DNA of 64,000 nt from Amblyomma americanum (taxonomy: Eukaryota > Arthropoda > Arachnida > Ixodida > Ixodidae). The DNA lies in the NCBI RefSeq assembly GCF_052857255.1, contig NC_135497.1, positions 194,257,306-194,321,305 on the forward strand. Direction: 5' to 3'. Of the stretch, positions 26,064-37,432 are shown piece after piece. The translations under genes and the position numbers were made by a program. Position 1 is the stretch's first letter. Each line of letters begins with the position of its first letter. The notes beneath the pieces were generated by a model, which ran no database searches, was not told where the DNA came from, and saw only the letters and a program-made list of their open reading frames with translations.

Positions 26064-28685
26064 AGTACCGTCATCCAATAGTGCCCATTGTGCCCCCCCC
26101 CCCCCCCCCCCCCACCTCCATCTACTCTTTCTCCGGGTGCAAAGGCTCTCCGCTGTGTGTCGTGTGGTATTACTCGGGTTAAACTGCGCGTTAAGCCGTC
26201 ACGCGACCAGGGAGAAAAAAATATATAAAGGCGACGTTCGATGGTAAGGGATCAGGTTTACCAGCGAATCACATCGTGCGTATTCGCTGCCGCAGACGCC
26301 ATAGCAACGTACTGCGCCAATAAGAGCGTGAAATGTCGGAGTCATCGAAGCTTTCATTTCAGTGCAATCTTTCAAACAAACCAGCCACATAACCTGCATT
26401 TTTTCGTCTGCCACGAGCAAGAGGTAGAACAGGAGGGGGGGTCAGACAGCTTATCTTTACAACCGCACGAGATGTCGACATCAGGCTTATAAAACACGAA
26501 CTCCGAATTGTCCATTCTGTATAGAAGTTGACAGTTGCACCGCAAAAACCTGACCGGCAATCGCTTGATGGACCTTCGACAACAGGACATTTTCACTCGC
26601 GCGCAAACTGGAAATCTACTCGGGCCGAGCCGAAACTATTGTGACATTCCGTGTGTGCTACGAGGATCCACGTTCGACGGCGCGGCGTAGACGGAGACCC
26701 GTGACAGCGGCATCATCAATTACCCAGCCATGCTCTTTGAGTGACGACCAGAACAACCGGACCCGCCGCCGCCCCGGGGAAACAGGCTTTATCCTCCCCA
26801 ATTTCCGGGCACATTCCAGGACAAGGGAGCTGTCAGCGGGCCAGAGCGCGCCGTACCACAGCCGACGCTATGCGCTACCGCGAAGACAACATTCTTTCCC
26901 TCCCCCCCCCCCCTTTGTCGTGGGCTATCGCCGGGAAGGCACCCACAGCTTCCCAGAAGGGCCGTGACGGACACCTGTCAGACAGACAGGCAGTACTCGC
27001 CAAGAATGTGGAAAGACAGGCGCTAGTGAATTAGCTCCGAAGAGAGAGCCTGTGTATACTCTCACTTGAGAGAGAGTGGTGGCGTTTTTGTTGTTTATTT
27101 AGTTTGTATTGTTAACAGACTCTGGGGTCGAGGCTAAGCCCAACCCAAGGGGTGGTCCCCATCTCGCATGTTATTTTGGATTGGAGAATTGATGCTTTGG
27201 GCGGGCCACTGGAAATGACCGCCCTTAGTCCTTTGTTAATCAAGTGCTTAAAAGCGCATGTAAACGGATGCAGTCCAGTCTGAGCTGGGGCTCCATGCTT
27301 AGCATGTAATGTGATGCTACTTAGGCACTAACCTGCCCGGTCGATGAGTAAAGTAGTGCAAAGTTTGTTCTTTTGTAAATTCAGTTCTGCTTTTTCCAGT
27401 TTAACTCTCTGTATATGTATGTTGTAAAATTATGCTCTGCTGTCATCATCTACAAGCTCGCCTCCTGTTCATCTTCCAAGCCGAACGACACTAGAGGAAG
27501 GGTTTGTGAACCATCCTCGAAGAAACGGACGACTATTGAAATTCTACTGCAAGCACGCTCAGGACGACATCGTTCGCCAAGAGGGCCTTCAGCGCCGAAG
27601 CCCGTCGGCGTGCAGCTTCTGCCAGCAACCGCTCGAGCCCAACTCCGGAGCCACTCCATCGCCCCCATGAAGTCATCGGCACGTAAGCTCGGACGCCCCA
27701 GCCTCTGATGTATAACCTTAATCATGTGTAATTATTGAATATACCTGTTTGTTTAAACTGAGCCATACGGTGTCTGTTTGCCTCTCCGTCCCGTGTGGAC
27801 CTGCGCATTATGGGGGTCATCACACTATGCTGTACCGCTTTCAGCCCGACGTATCGCTCGTGGCAAAAAAACTCCCTGAGCGAATTCACAGTAAAGTGGG
27901 TACGGCAGGCGCTGCCGCTACCACGGGGCTTCTGTCCAGCCCCGTCCGGCCCGGCGACGTGCCGGGAGAGGCCGCCGGCCACGCACCGTGGCGGCGACGC
28001 AGTGCTCTCGACGCCCTCGGCGCATCCCACGCTGGTGTCGCCTCCGCGCTGCACTCCGAGGCCGCCACCACCGCCGCCTCGTCGAGCCCACGCAGCTGCG
28101 ATGACTCCGCGCCATCTGTCGCGCTCGCGGGGGGGGGGCTTTTCGGGCAGCAGCAGCCACGGCGGGCCTACGCGGCGACCGACAAGTGCGACGTTAATGA
28201 CGGCCCCGGTGTTAACAAAGCACGCTGCGTGGTAAGCGCGGCCGCGTTTGGAACGCAGCACGCGCGCGCGGAGAAAGTGGCTAGGAGGCGTCGACGGGAT
28301 ATTGGCAGCTGCGAAAGCGAGCTGCGTCAGCTGGGAAGCCTGGCAGCGCTTGGTCGCCGCAGCGGAAACTGTTGTCTTAACGAATGAAGAGGCTGGTTAG
28401 GCCCTTCTTCTGGCGAAGCTTTGGCCGATATCGGAAGCTCAGCGGGCCTCCTGCTCTTTTGCGATGCCAAGTTCGGACGATAACAACGCTTGAGTTGCTG
28501 ATATCAGCTATCGTACGCAGATATGCGGTTAACCGCTCCAGAATATACAGTGATGAGGTGATAGAGTTTAGCCGTGTAACCCGCTGTTCCTATCTACATT
28601 GCTAATGCGAGATCATCCACCGCGGTGGCTTATCGGTACGTATATGGAGCTATGCTTGATCGAGGCCATATAAATAAACAAAAAT
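26064..28685. other. Unassigned DNA; possible LTR-like 3' segment
   Basis: No gene recognised. C21 is at 26093-26113. CpG-rich DNA at about 27900-28360 supports long frames on both strands. Sequence at about 27470-27760 ends with attattgaatatacctgttt, reminiscent of an LTR polyadenylation region, but no LTR pair, primer-binding site or polyprotein was found. Confidence 0.3.
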
Positions 28686-28927
28686 ACATTGTCTCTGCAC
28701 GGGCCACCAAGTATAGCAGGCCTAGCGGCTATGGCGGTCGACTGCTGGGCCCGGGGAGGCGGAATCAAATGCCGGCCGCATTTCGGTAGAGGCGAAGCGG
28801 AAAAACGCCCGTGTGCTGTGCAATGTCAGCGCACATTGAAGAATAGTTGGTTGAAATTAATCCGGAGCCCACCACTACGGTATACCGCACAATCCACGAG
28901 CAGCTTTGGGAAGTTAAACCGCGAGCG
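28686..28927 (+). mobile_element. Diverged SINE, copy D (related tick family)
   Basis: The segment keeps the body blocks aaacgcccgtgtgctgtgca, atgtcagcgcaca, gaaattaatccggagccc and accactacgg of the Ruka-like SINE. It has a different 3' part (agctttgggaagttaaac) shared with copy E at about 47262-47430. The tRNA-like head is degraded. It is followed at once by a (CCATA)n repeat. This marks a second SINE subfamily with the same middle region. Confidence 0.65.
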
Positions 28928-29094
28928 CATACCATACCTTTCCATACCACACCACGCCATACCATACCATACCATACCATACCATACCATACCATATCAT
29001 ATCATATCATACCATATCATACCATACCATGCTATACCATGCCATACCAATACGCGATCACACCATACCATACCATACCAATACTCGATCACAA
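28928..29094 (+). repeat. (CCATA)n minisatellite with variants
   Basis: About 30 CCATA pentamers with scattered variants (catatcat, gctatacc) and two longer repeats containing aatacgcgatcac / aatactcgatcac. It lies immediately 3' of SINE copy D. Confidence 0.9.
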
Positions 29095-29151
29095 TTCGTG
29101 AGAAAGTCTGAACAGAATTATGTTATCTAGGTCCCTGTTACACCCCCGTTC

Positions 29152-29153
<2 letters not shown>

Positions 29154-29228
<75 letters not shown>
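29154..29228 (-). repeat. (TAA)25 microsatellite, tail of SINE copy B
   Basis: Perfect TAA repeats lie between the left target-site duplication (ccgttctt, 29146-29153) and the reverse-oriented SINE body. It is therefore part of the inserted element. Confidence 0.95.
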
Positions 29229-29519
29229 TGGTTTGGGGGAAACGAAATGGCGCAGTATCTGTCTCATATATCGTTGGACACCTGAACCACGCCGTAAGGG
29301 AAGGGATAAAGGTGGGAGTGAAAGAAGAAAGGAAGAGAGAGAGAGGTGCCGTAGTGGAGGGCTCCGGAATAATTTCGACCACCTGGGGATCTTTAACGTG
29401 CACTGACATTGCACAGCACACGGGCGCCTTAGCGTTTTTCCTCCATAAAAACGCAGCCGCCGCGGTCGGGTTCGAACCCGGGAACTCCGGATCAGTAGTC
29501 GAGCGCCCTAACCACTGAG
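29229..29519 (-). mobile_element. tRNA-derived tick SINE (Ruka-like), copy B, complete
   Basis: A minus-strand copy. The B box is gggttcgaaccc at about 29469-29480 and the head ends at about 29519. The body matches copies A and C throughout and includes the 3' segment missing from A. An 8-bp target-site duplication, ccgttctt, flanks the element plus its TAA tail (29146-29153 and 29520-29527), proving retroposition. Confidence 0.92.
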
Positions 29520-29527
29520 CCGTTCTT

Positions 29528-31038
29528 CATTTTCCTTTCGCCTTTGAAGCCTTTATATGTCACATTGCGGAGTCATGGCGATCGTGACATTCCGGCACAG
29601 AATGCAAATTCTCTTCTCCAGCTATAGGGTTCAGTACAGGGGCCCCAGCGTCAACGCAAGTACAGTCAGGAAGCACCAAAGGACCAGGAGCGAGCAATCT
29701 TTTCGCTACACAACTACCGAATCCGGCAAGTGCGCGTCGCAGCGCCAGATCTTGGTCATGAGGCGTCTTTCAGCAACGCACAAACTTCTCAGCAGCCTGA
29801 AAGCTTTCCTTTAGAGCAGGAACGAGTGAGCCTTCACCAAAGGGGGCACGCTCCGCAAATGCAGCCGTGTATACGACGCAATCCGCGCCGATCGTGTCAA
29901 CGCATGAGAGCGGTGCCAAGCGAAGGCGGTGCTTAACGGGGTGTTATTCCAGTAGCATACACCACGGAGTGCGTGTCATCCGAAGAGCTTCAAAGTCGAA
30001 TGCACAGCTCAATAAAGAAGCATTCATTGGAAGTCGGATGCCTGTTAAGGCCCAGAAGCTATATTTGGCGATCGTTGAGGTGTTTGTTGTCGCCACGAAG
30101 TCTTGGATTTCCTCGTGCGCCGTTTTGGCTTGGATGCCAACCAATGAAAGAGAACGGAGCGCTCCAAAGGCAACTCACCATGCGTACGGGTACACACATG
30201 AGGAAGTCGTTAAGATTTGACACCGAGGGCGCTGCGCGATATTTTTGCCGCTTCAGAAGAAACACTCCTGCATGACAATGTGCCAATAAGGAAACGAGCA
30301 CCGAAACGGGTATGATTCACGTGAGGCGGTGCAGCCACCTGCAGGAGGCGATAATAACGCATCGAGCGAATGTACGCGCCGTGGTTTGACGTGGACAACG
30401 ACGCCTAGACTCCGATTTAGTCTTTTTTTAAATTTTTTACCGAGTCGCCACCCTATCGTTTCTCGCAGGTCGTACGAAATTTTCGCGGACTGAACCCTCC
30501 CTGGCAGCCTTTACTCCGCAGACAACCTCTAAACTGAGTTAAATTTCGAATATTCGGGTCGCGATAATGACAAGCACCAAGACGCACATGACAGTTAGGT
30601 GTATATTATATGCGTCTGTCTACATCTTTCACGACGGTAACTCTGAAGACCTAGTCACCTTTCTATCGGGAGGCATACCAAACATAACAGAACAAAAAAG
30701 AACATAGCCAGAGGGCAGTAAACAAAAGGGGGGGGGGGGGGGTAGTTCTCAGCTGCCTTGTACTCCTTTTTTTTTTTCCGCAAGTGGTTATTTTCTCCGA
30801 AATAGCAAAGGCCAACAGAAACCTGTACTCTGCCACTGCAGTGACAGCGCTCAGAAAAACTCTGGCTTCTTCGTTTCTTTCACGATCGTGGAGACCGCGA
30901 TTCAAAGGGGCTCGCTGTAAAGCACTGAATTACCTTTTGGCAGAGAAGTGAAGTCACCAGAATGTTCCTCTGGAGCCTTGCGCTACAGGTCAGGCCTTCT
31001 TGTCTTTGGCGAAAAGTCGAGTGGACATGCCGCATTTC
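29528..31038. other. Unassigned DNA
   Basis: No gene recognised. A run of 15 G is at 30728-30742. Pyrimidine and A runs are scattered through it. Confidence 0.4.

Positions 31039-31124
<86 letters not shown>
31039..31124. repeat. (TTA)28 microsatellite without an adjacent SINE
   Basis: A perfect TTA tract of about 86 bp. Unlike the other TTA/TAA tracts here, neither flank resembles the SINE body, so it is independent or its SINE has been lost. Confidence 0.95.
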
Positions 31125-34100
31125 GATGCGCAGTAGCTCTCCGTTGTGTCGGGCGTCTTTCAATGAACGTTCGACAGAGAAGGTACGTGACGGATATGAC
31201 TCGCGAAGGGAAAAAAAACGGGAAGAAAGAAGGTCGTACGAGACCGAAAACTCCGAGTTCGGATGATGCATGCAAGCCGTACAGTAAAACACGCTCTCAA
31301 CGTATTTTCCGCGCGCCGAAAAACTGGCAACTGAAATACAGGTCACCATAGAAGCAGCCCTGCGAACACAGGGCTCATTTTTTGGCTACCACCACGATTA
31401 AACGTTAAGACAGCCTCGGCAACGAGGCTTAGCCGCTTTGATGCGCCTTTGTGAGCGCTTGTGCGTCGTGCGGTCTGTTCGCATTTTTTGCGCAACGATG
31501 CAGAGCATGCACTGTTTCTTGTTAAGCTAACCCCGCACAACTAAGCAGTTCGCCAAACGCACGGGAGATTAGTCCCCGGCGCAGTTATGCGGAGCTAATC
31601 TCAGTGCCCTCAATATCTCAAATATGCACCCACAATGCAGCTCATTGTTTCTGTATACCCCCTGTAACAGTAGCATAGCGCGCGAGCGGACGGTTTAAAC
31701 CACGTTTGAGAGGCGTCTGCAACAGGCGCACACTATACGGCAGCTTCCGTAGAAAAATACAAACGCATTTCATTTGCTCGAACTTTGTCGTTCGCGGTTC
31801 AGTTCTTATATCTGAGTGGTCAGTCGAATGCAGCGACGCCCTTGATTTAAAAAAACAAACAAACCAATGACAGAGAGAAACCGAAGGGCCGTCCACTCCG
31901 CTACATCGTCAACCGCCTAAAAAATGCTAGTAAGACCGAATTAAACGTTGACATATTTGATGGCGCTCTGCGGGCTTCTCTCATGTGTTCAGATGCGGAA
32001 TAAAAAAAGAGAAACTGGTTACATTGATGACGGTTGCAGAATTGGATTAGGCGTCAACCGGCGCCATCCTCTTATTACTTTCGGCCGTTAACGAAGGCCT
32101 GACCAGCGGCTCACATCGGGAGTGACCGTACCAGATGTGACGCCTAAAGATGTTCACGCTTGTAGCCGTTGACACTTAAGAGACACCGACAGCGGTGCAG
32201 GGTGAAGGGGGGGGGGGGTGGAGACGAGGAAGGACAGGGCCACGGAAGGGGCGAAATAAAGTGCACCAAAAGCGCTGACCAACAAGGCATGCAGGTCAGG
32301 ACCCACGGAGCGAGCTGCCGAGAAAGCTGCTTTGTAGCCGCCGGAGGTGCCGCCGCCGGCACCCGGAAGGGGGGTGCGATGCAGGATGTACGCCGGGCCC
32401 GCTTCGCTGGGCCCGCATAATGGGAGACCACGCTGAATGCATCGGCCGACAGAAGCACCGCGGACTGGCGCGTTCCGTCTTTTTTCTTGCTCCCTTTTTA
32501 ACCCCTTTCCTGGACACTGCGTCCGGTCACTATACTCTCGTCTACCCTTTTTTGATCCTCTATCTTTCCCTGCCCGTATCCTTTATCCTTCCGTCTTCGG
32601 CTTTTTTTTTTTGTCAAAAAATCCTCTCCTTTTGACCTGCATAGGTAAAAGTACCACTGTAGGCTATGCTACGAGTCCAAGAACGGCGGCAAAATGTGGA
32701 AGCACGGAGAGCACAGAGAAGTGTGAAATCCGCAGCGCGAACTCTCCACGGACTGGCTGCGTGCGGAGTATCATGCTGGCTTCCAGACTGGGCTTCGATT
32801 TCAATCCGGACGCGGTAGAATCCGGCCCTCGGGGCACCGCCACGTTAGGGGCGCCGTCGTTTCCACTCGCAGCTATGCGACCGCGGATACTATCTTCGAC
32901 ATCGCTCGGTCTTGGCGGGGAAAGTACGTACTGCGGCCGTGCGAGCGTCGCTGGAGCGCGGTATGTTTCCCGCCGTAGCAGCGGCCGCGTTTCCTCCCTG
33001 GGCGACAATTCTGGAAGACGCAGCGCGTGTCCTTCCGATGACCTCGCCTTGTTTATAAACATGCGGTGTAAATGGCGGCGCCGAAGTGGGCGGAGGCCGG
33101 CAGCGGAGCGTCTCAGAACCGCGAGCGTCGCTCACCGACGAGTCCCGCCCCGTGTTATGCCCGTCACGCGAAGCGGCACGCGCATCTCTTTACCAGCCCG
33201 AGACGACGTCCCCGACAAGGGAGGGGGTATATCGTTTCCCCGAGCATATTTATCTTATTTTATTTTTTGTTGCATTTGGGCGTCTCTAACGCGCTATGAC
33301 AAGATTCTGACGCTGTCAAAATATGGTGCTGAGAAATGTCACGCGGAAAATGCTTACAGGTAGGTTGGACTACGTGAGAGAACACAGCGCCCGTTGCGGC
33401 GTGCGGATACAGTGGCAGTGTCATGGACGCCTGCGCCACTGATGAACCTTATGCTGCCAATAACGCTGCCAGGGACTCGATAGCATAAAGTCAAGATCAA
33501 CAGGCCAGCTATCCCACCGTGTACTGTGAAGTCGCACGAGGGGTAGCTTTCCGCACGTGGCGAGGAGGCTGCGTACACGGCCTACGAATGCAGTGGTCAT
33601 AGTACGATTCCCTCCCCGAAAGCCGACTTCTGAAAACCATGTTCAAGGGTAGCCGGTGGCGGGCTTGAGCCAAAGGCCTGCGTTGTTAAGGATTCCGCTT
33701 CTGTTTAGCGCCCCTCGTTGACTCGCTGCAGGGGCGAAGTGCTGAAGGCGCCCTGCATTCCAATCCCGTACTTGTTATTATACTCCGTTCCATACATCAG
33801 GTGCAACGCTGTGAAAGGTACGGAAGTAGTCCGGATGGGGAAAAAAAAGGGAGGAGTGTTTCTCCGCGCTTGTTCTGTCACCTAGTGGTCTAACGTACGA
33901 GAAAGCGACAGCTTGTCGTCAGCAGTAAGAGTGCATTTAATCAAGCAGATGACATATGTGTCATGTATTAAGCCTGCAGGCAAAGCCTTTAATATGTTTC
34001 GCTCGCCGCAAGGAGCGCACTACTTTTTGGTCGCGGATGCAGGCAGCGCAAACAAGAGCGCTAGCTTTGACAGCGTTGCCCCTGATGTATGAAACGGAGT

Positions 34101-35149
34101 ATAGTTTTACGACAACAGCTGTACCAAGGACGTCTACTGGTAGTAGTAAGAGAGACAACCAGGTGACGCCACAACTGCGGAATTACGTAGCTGATCAACG
34201 AGAACTGTGGTCACGTGACCCAGCTGTGGTCGTGACCGGATATAGTGGCTCTCATCTCTGCCTCCCCCTGGAAGGCGAAAATACCGAGTCTTTTGGTTCC
34301 CTTCTTACTAAATAACAGTAGCTAAGTGGGTGACTCATCCGATTTTTTTCCTCCATGCTTTCTTTTTCCGTGATTGTGGCGACTTACAAAAAGGCTTTCC
34401 TAACCCATCTTGCTTTCGGTCGACTGGAAGAGTCCCCTCGAAAACGTTGCACTAATAATAGATACATGTTCCGGTGCACGCGTTTAGCTAACCCTATCGT
34501 GCAGATCAAGCAAGTATGCGAGATACCTCGGCTGCTTCGCAGGTTGGCCACAACTGCGCCTGCATAGAGCAGCAACGTGGCTAAAATTCCATCTCCGAGA
34601 CTATAAGGTGGCTGCGTCCATAGAACAAAGCCGAAACAATATGTTCGAACATGCGTCCAGGCAGTCCGATTTCCGCCAGGGGAAAACCCGAGACCATCTC
34701 AACGCGGCCGGTGAAGTGCGGCAGGAATGGCTTCAGGAAGGGTTTGCTAAGTACACCTAAGGGCAGAATGCTTTGGGAGGATTAAATTAAGCAGCTCTTC
34801 AAGGGCCTAGATCGCAAAGATGGGCCCTCACAAAATAGTCGAAACGAAGACCGCGTTTTTTGTTAATAGCTAGGCATCGATGGCCCTCAGTGATTGCGCG
34901 TTAGACGGGAATGAAAGGAAGAAAACAAAGCTGTTGGCACATTTTGCAACGTTCCATTTCGTTTTCAATTCTCTTGATCGTGACGAAAGCCCCAGGAGGT
35001 GGGAAAGCAAACGAGAATCACAACTAGGGTCAAGAGGGGGCGCCACCGCTGGCCACCCTATATCGCCGCCGCATCCGGCCCGGCCGTATACGTGCCCCAG
35101 GGCATGCTCCTCCAGTTCTTCACGTAATGTCTCAGCATGAGATCCTCGA
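31125..35149. other. Unassigned DNA with CpG-rich block
   Basis: No gene recognised. A CpG-rich block is at about 32680-33230, inside a 308-codon plus frame that also overlaps long minus frames and has no family resemblance. A 12-base G run is at 32207-32218. T-rich DNA lies at about 32560-32635. Confidence 0.4.
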
Positions 35150-35177
35150 GGAAGTAAATAATCGAGCAAATAAACAA

Positions 35178-35285
35178 ACCCAGTTGATCGCACAACCACC
35201 GCACAGCTTCTTTTCCGAGACGGAAGCAGCGCAGCTCGTCAGGCACGTCGTAGTGCTTCGTCGACTGTCGGCGCCAATGCGCCAT
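35178..35285 (-). pseudogene. Possible N-terminal fragment of a PIF/Harbinger transposase
   Basis: The minus frame begins MAHWRRQSTKHYDVPDEL and continues CFRLGKEAVRWLCDQLG. The latter resembles the conserved N-terminal FRLSKEAVRxLCDxL-type helix of HARBI1/Harbinger transposases in animals. After about 36 residues the similarity stops and the frame becomes hydrophobic and unlike the family (LFICSIIYFLEDLML), so this is a truncated or broken copy. The match is by eye from knowledge of the family. Confidence 0.35.
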
Positions 35286-35389
35286 CGGCGTGGGGCGGAT
35301 TTATGCCAGGTTGTGAGAGCACGGCCGTGTTTCTGTCACGGCTAGCACGACTTCACGCCTTATCGTCTACGTCAGCGACAAAATCAAAT

Positions 35390-35480
35390 GGAAACAAAAA
35401 GAAACGTGACCCCTGCTGTTCCAGGCATTTCATAGAGGGAGCTCTTGTCGAGACTCAAATTCGAAAAAGCTTTTTGGGAA
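35390..35480 (-). pseudogene. Possible Harbinger DDE-region fragment
   Basis: Across two minus frames lie FPKSFFEFESRQELPL and then LYEMPGTAGVT, resembling the family segment FPxxxxE...FYxxAGxPGV that precedes the first catalytic aspartate. A frameshift is needed to join them and the aspartate itself is not preserved. The order with respect to the fragment at 35178-35285 is reversed for one intact gene, so these are separate or rearranged relics, or coincidence. Confidence 0.22.
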
Positions 35481-36089
35481 CAAGAGTATGCGACCATGCA
35501 TTGCATGAACCCGCATGCGTGAATTTCGATCAATTGTTGAACCGAAGAGCTGCACTGCTGAGCATACAGCCACGTGGACAGCAACGACCCAAAATATGCA
35601 ACAGCAGGAAACAAAAGCACTATTCCAGTGCTCACTTCGGCATTGCGATTTTAGCTCCCACATAATGTCTTGCATGATCATCCAAAGGCTGTACGCCAAG
35701 CCGCTTAATGGCGGCACCGGCTGCACGCTCTACTTCACAAAAATAAAGGCAAACGATTGTCGCAGAATCCCTGTGCAGATCCTTGACCTCCCTTATACCC
35801 AGCTGGGTGTCCAATAGTGGCAGCGCATAACTGGTCTTCGACTTTTCGTGTCAACGTATTGTTTTCACTGACGGCACTGTGAGACTTTCTGGGTTAGAAA
35901 CGGGCGTTGTTTCATTACACTTCGCGGTACAGACTACACGCAAGGCAGAACAGACGCGCTGACATTTTTCCTTTCTCTTCTTTCCCTATTTTGAAGAGAT
36001 ATAGCGTTAAGGAATGCAGCAGAGAAATCGGGCGTCGTCTTCGGCTTCTCTGACCATGAGCGAAAAATCCACAAAAAATCCCCAGAGAA

Positions 36090-36300
36090 GCAAATTATGT
36101 GGGTCGCCTACCTTGTGGCGTCATCACAACCTGCCTGCCGGATCGAGAGCAAACTGAACGCCGTGGCAGGTGCCAGTTAAATGAATGATTGGTGTCGAGA
36201 GGTTGCTCGGGAAGGACAACCTGGGCCTCACAAGCCCCACCGGTGGCAGCACCTGCCATCGCCGGGGAGCGGCGCATCGCTTAACCGCTGCACCACTGCA
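36090..36300 (-). repeat. SINE-like repeat candidate with perfect A box
   Basis: On the minus strand a perfect A box tggtgcagcgg (plus-strand 36285-36295) opens a structured segment rich in short palindromes (ggtgctgccaccggtgg; ttgtccttcccgagcaac). No B box is evident. The arrangement suggests a tRNA- or 5S-derived short repeat in ticks, but the family is not established from this one copy. Confidence 0.35.
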
Positions 36301-37219
36301 AGTGTTTAAGGTAAAACAAAAACAAAAAAGAAGGTAAAAATTATTGCTAACCACGGCATCTGCCATCACTGCGGCGGCGGCACCTGAGCTGGGGCAGCGG
36401 AAATGAAGGATAGCAGGCAGTTTGAAGAAGTGAAATGAAAGAGGTGAGGGGACAGTAAGAAAGGATAGAGGGAGAGGGGGAGGCCGCCACTATTCACATA
36501 AGAATACATTTGTACAAGTTGCGCGCGTGCAGAGTTAATAAAAGAAAGGAAAAACACGCCCACAACGCTTCGCGCACAACAGCTGGGGCGGGGCGCCCAG
36601 CTGTTAATTGTCCGAGGTAGCACACGCGGAGCGTTCGGTCACTGCCTGCGACACTACCTGGCGCAAAAGAGACGGGACGCCAAGCCCGTCTGTTCGAGAA
36701 ATGCACATAGGAGCACCACTGCGCCAGGAGTGGTGTGATGACTCCCAGGAATCTATCAATTTTAAATGACTAATTTTGCATATATGGACATTCACCCATT
36801 AACGCTATCGCGCCATACCCTAAAGGCGGAGCTTCCCTCCATTTTTTTTTTCTTACACGACTACCACGACTACGCTGTTTCAAATTCACGCTTTAATTGC
36901 ACTCCTAGTTGGCCGCACCGAGAAGATAGACAGCGGCTACGCAACTGGGGATGCATCGTATAGTTGCGCAAACGGTACACCGCCGAATGCGACGCGTGCA
37001 CGACTGCGGAGTGATCAAGGCTCCGGAGTCTCTGGCACACGCGGTCAGCGCGCCTGCGTGCCAACGGGGCTGCCACAGTGCGCTACCGTGTCCGTACTGT
37101 CACCGGCGCACCGATAGGCCGCCTCAGCGCAGAATAGCTCCACGTCAGCGCCAGTGGGAGGGGTTCCTCTCTTCCCGAGCGCGACGGGCATATGGCGCGC
37201 GTTGCGGCCCTTCCCTGCG
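36301..37219. other. Unassigned DNA
   Basis: No gene recognised. A-rich at 36310-36345 and purine-rich at 36400-36485. Confidence 0.4.
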
Positions 37220-37432
37220 GGGCGAAATGCAAATGCCTCCTCAGCCGAGATCGTCATGGCCAGGAGTGTCGTCACGCTTGGCGATGGCTGCCCCGCCGCC
37301 ACTGTTTATGTGTGCGTCGCCGGCGTAATCGACGGTGACGCAAGCCCACGAGTTGGCCACGCCCATCGCGGCTGACCGTAAACGTCCAAGGTCGCGTGCC
37401 AGCGCGATCGCTTCCTCGGCGGAAGGCGTACA
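37220..37432 (-). mobile_element. Relic of a LINE RNase H domain
   Basis: The minus frame reads CTPSAEEAIALARDL and later WACVTVDYAGDAHINSGGGA. A second minus frame (37302 downwards) reads TTLLAMTISAEEAFAF. The pattern V-x-V-D-x-A-Y-A-G-D followed about 20 residues later by S-A-E-E-A-I-A resembles the first catalytic Asp and the Glu-containing helix of RNase H domains in tick non-LTR elements. The SAEEA block occurs twice, in different frames, so the copy is broken and perhaps internally duplicated. Similarity is judged by eye. Confidence 0.35.

Noticed and set aside
27100..27790. Candidate solo LTR
   Set aside because: Only a polyadenylation-like end was seen; no second LTR, primer-binding site or target duplication.
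28928..29094. CRISPR-like or satellite array
   Set aside because: Pentamer repeat with no spacers, in a eukaryotic context; it is a microsatellite.
32437..33363. 308-codon open frame, the longest in the window
   Set aside because: Overlaps long opposing frames, lies in CpG-rich DNA, has runs of low-complexity Arg/Ser/Pro and no recognisable domain. Compositional openness is sufficient.
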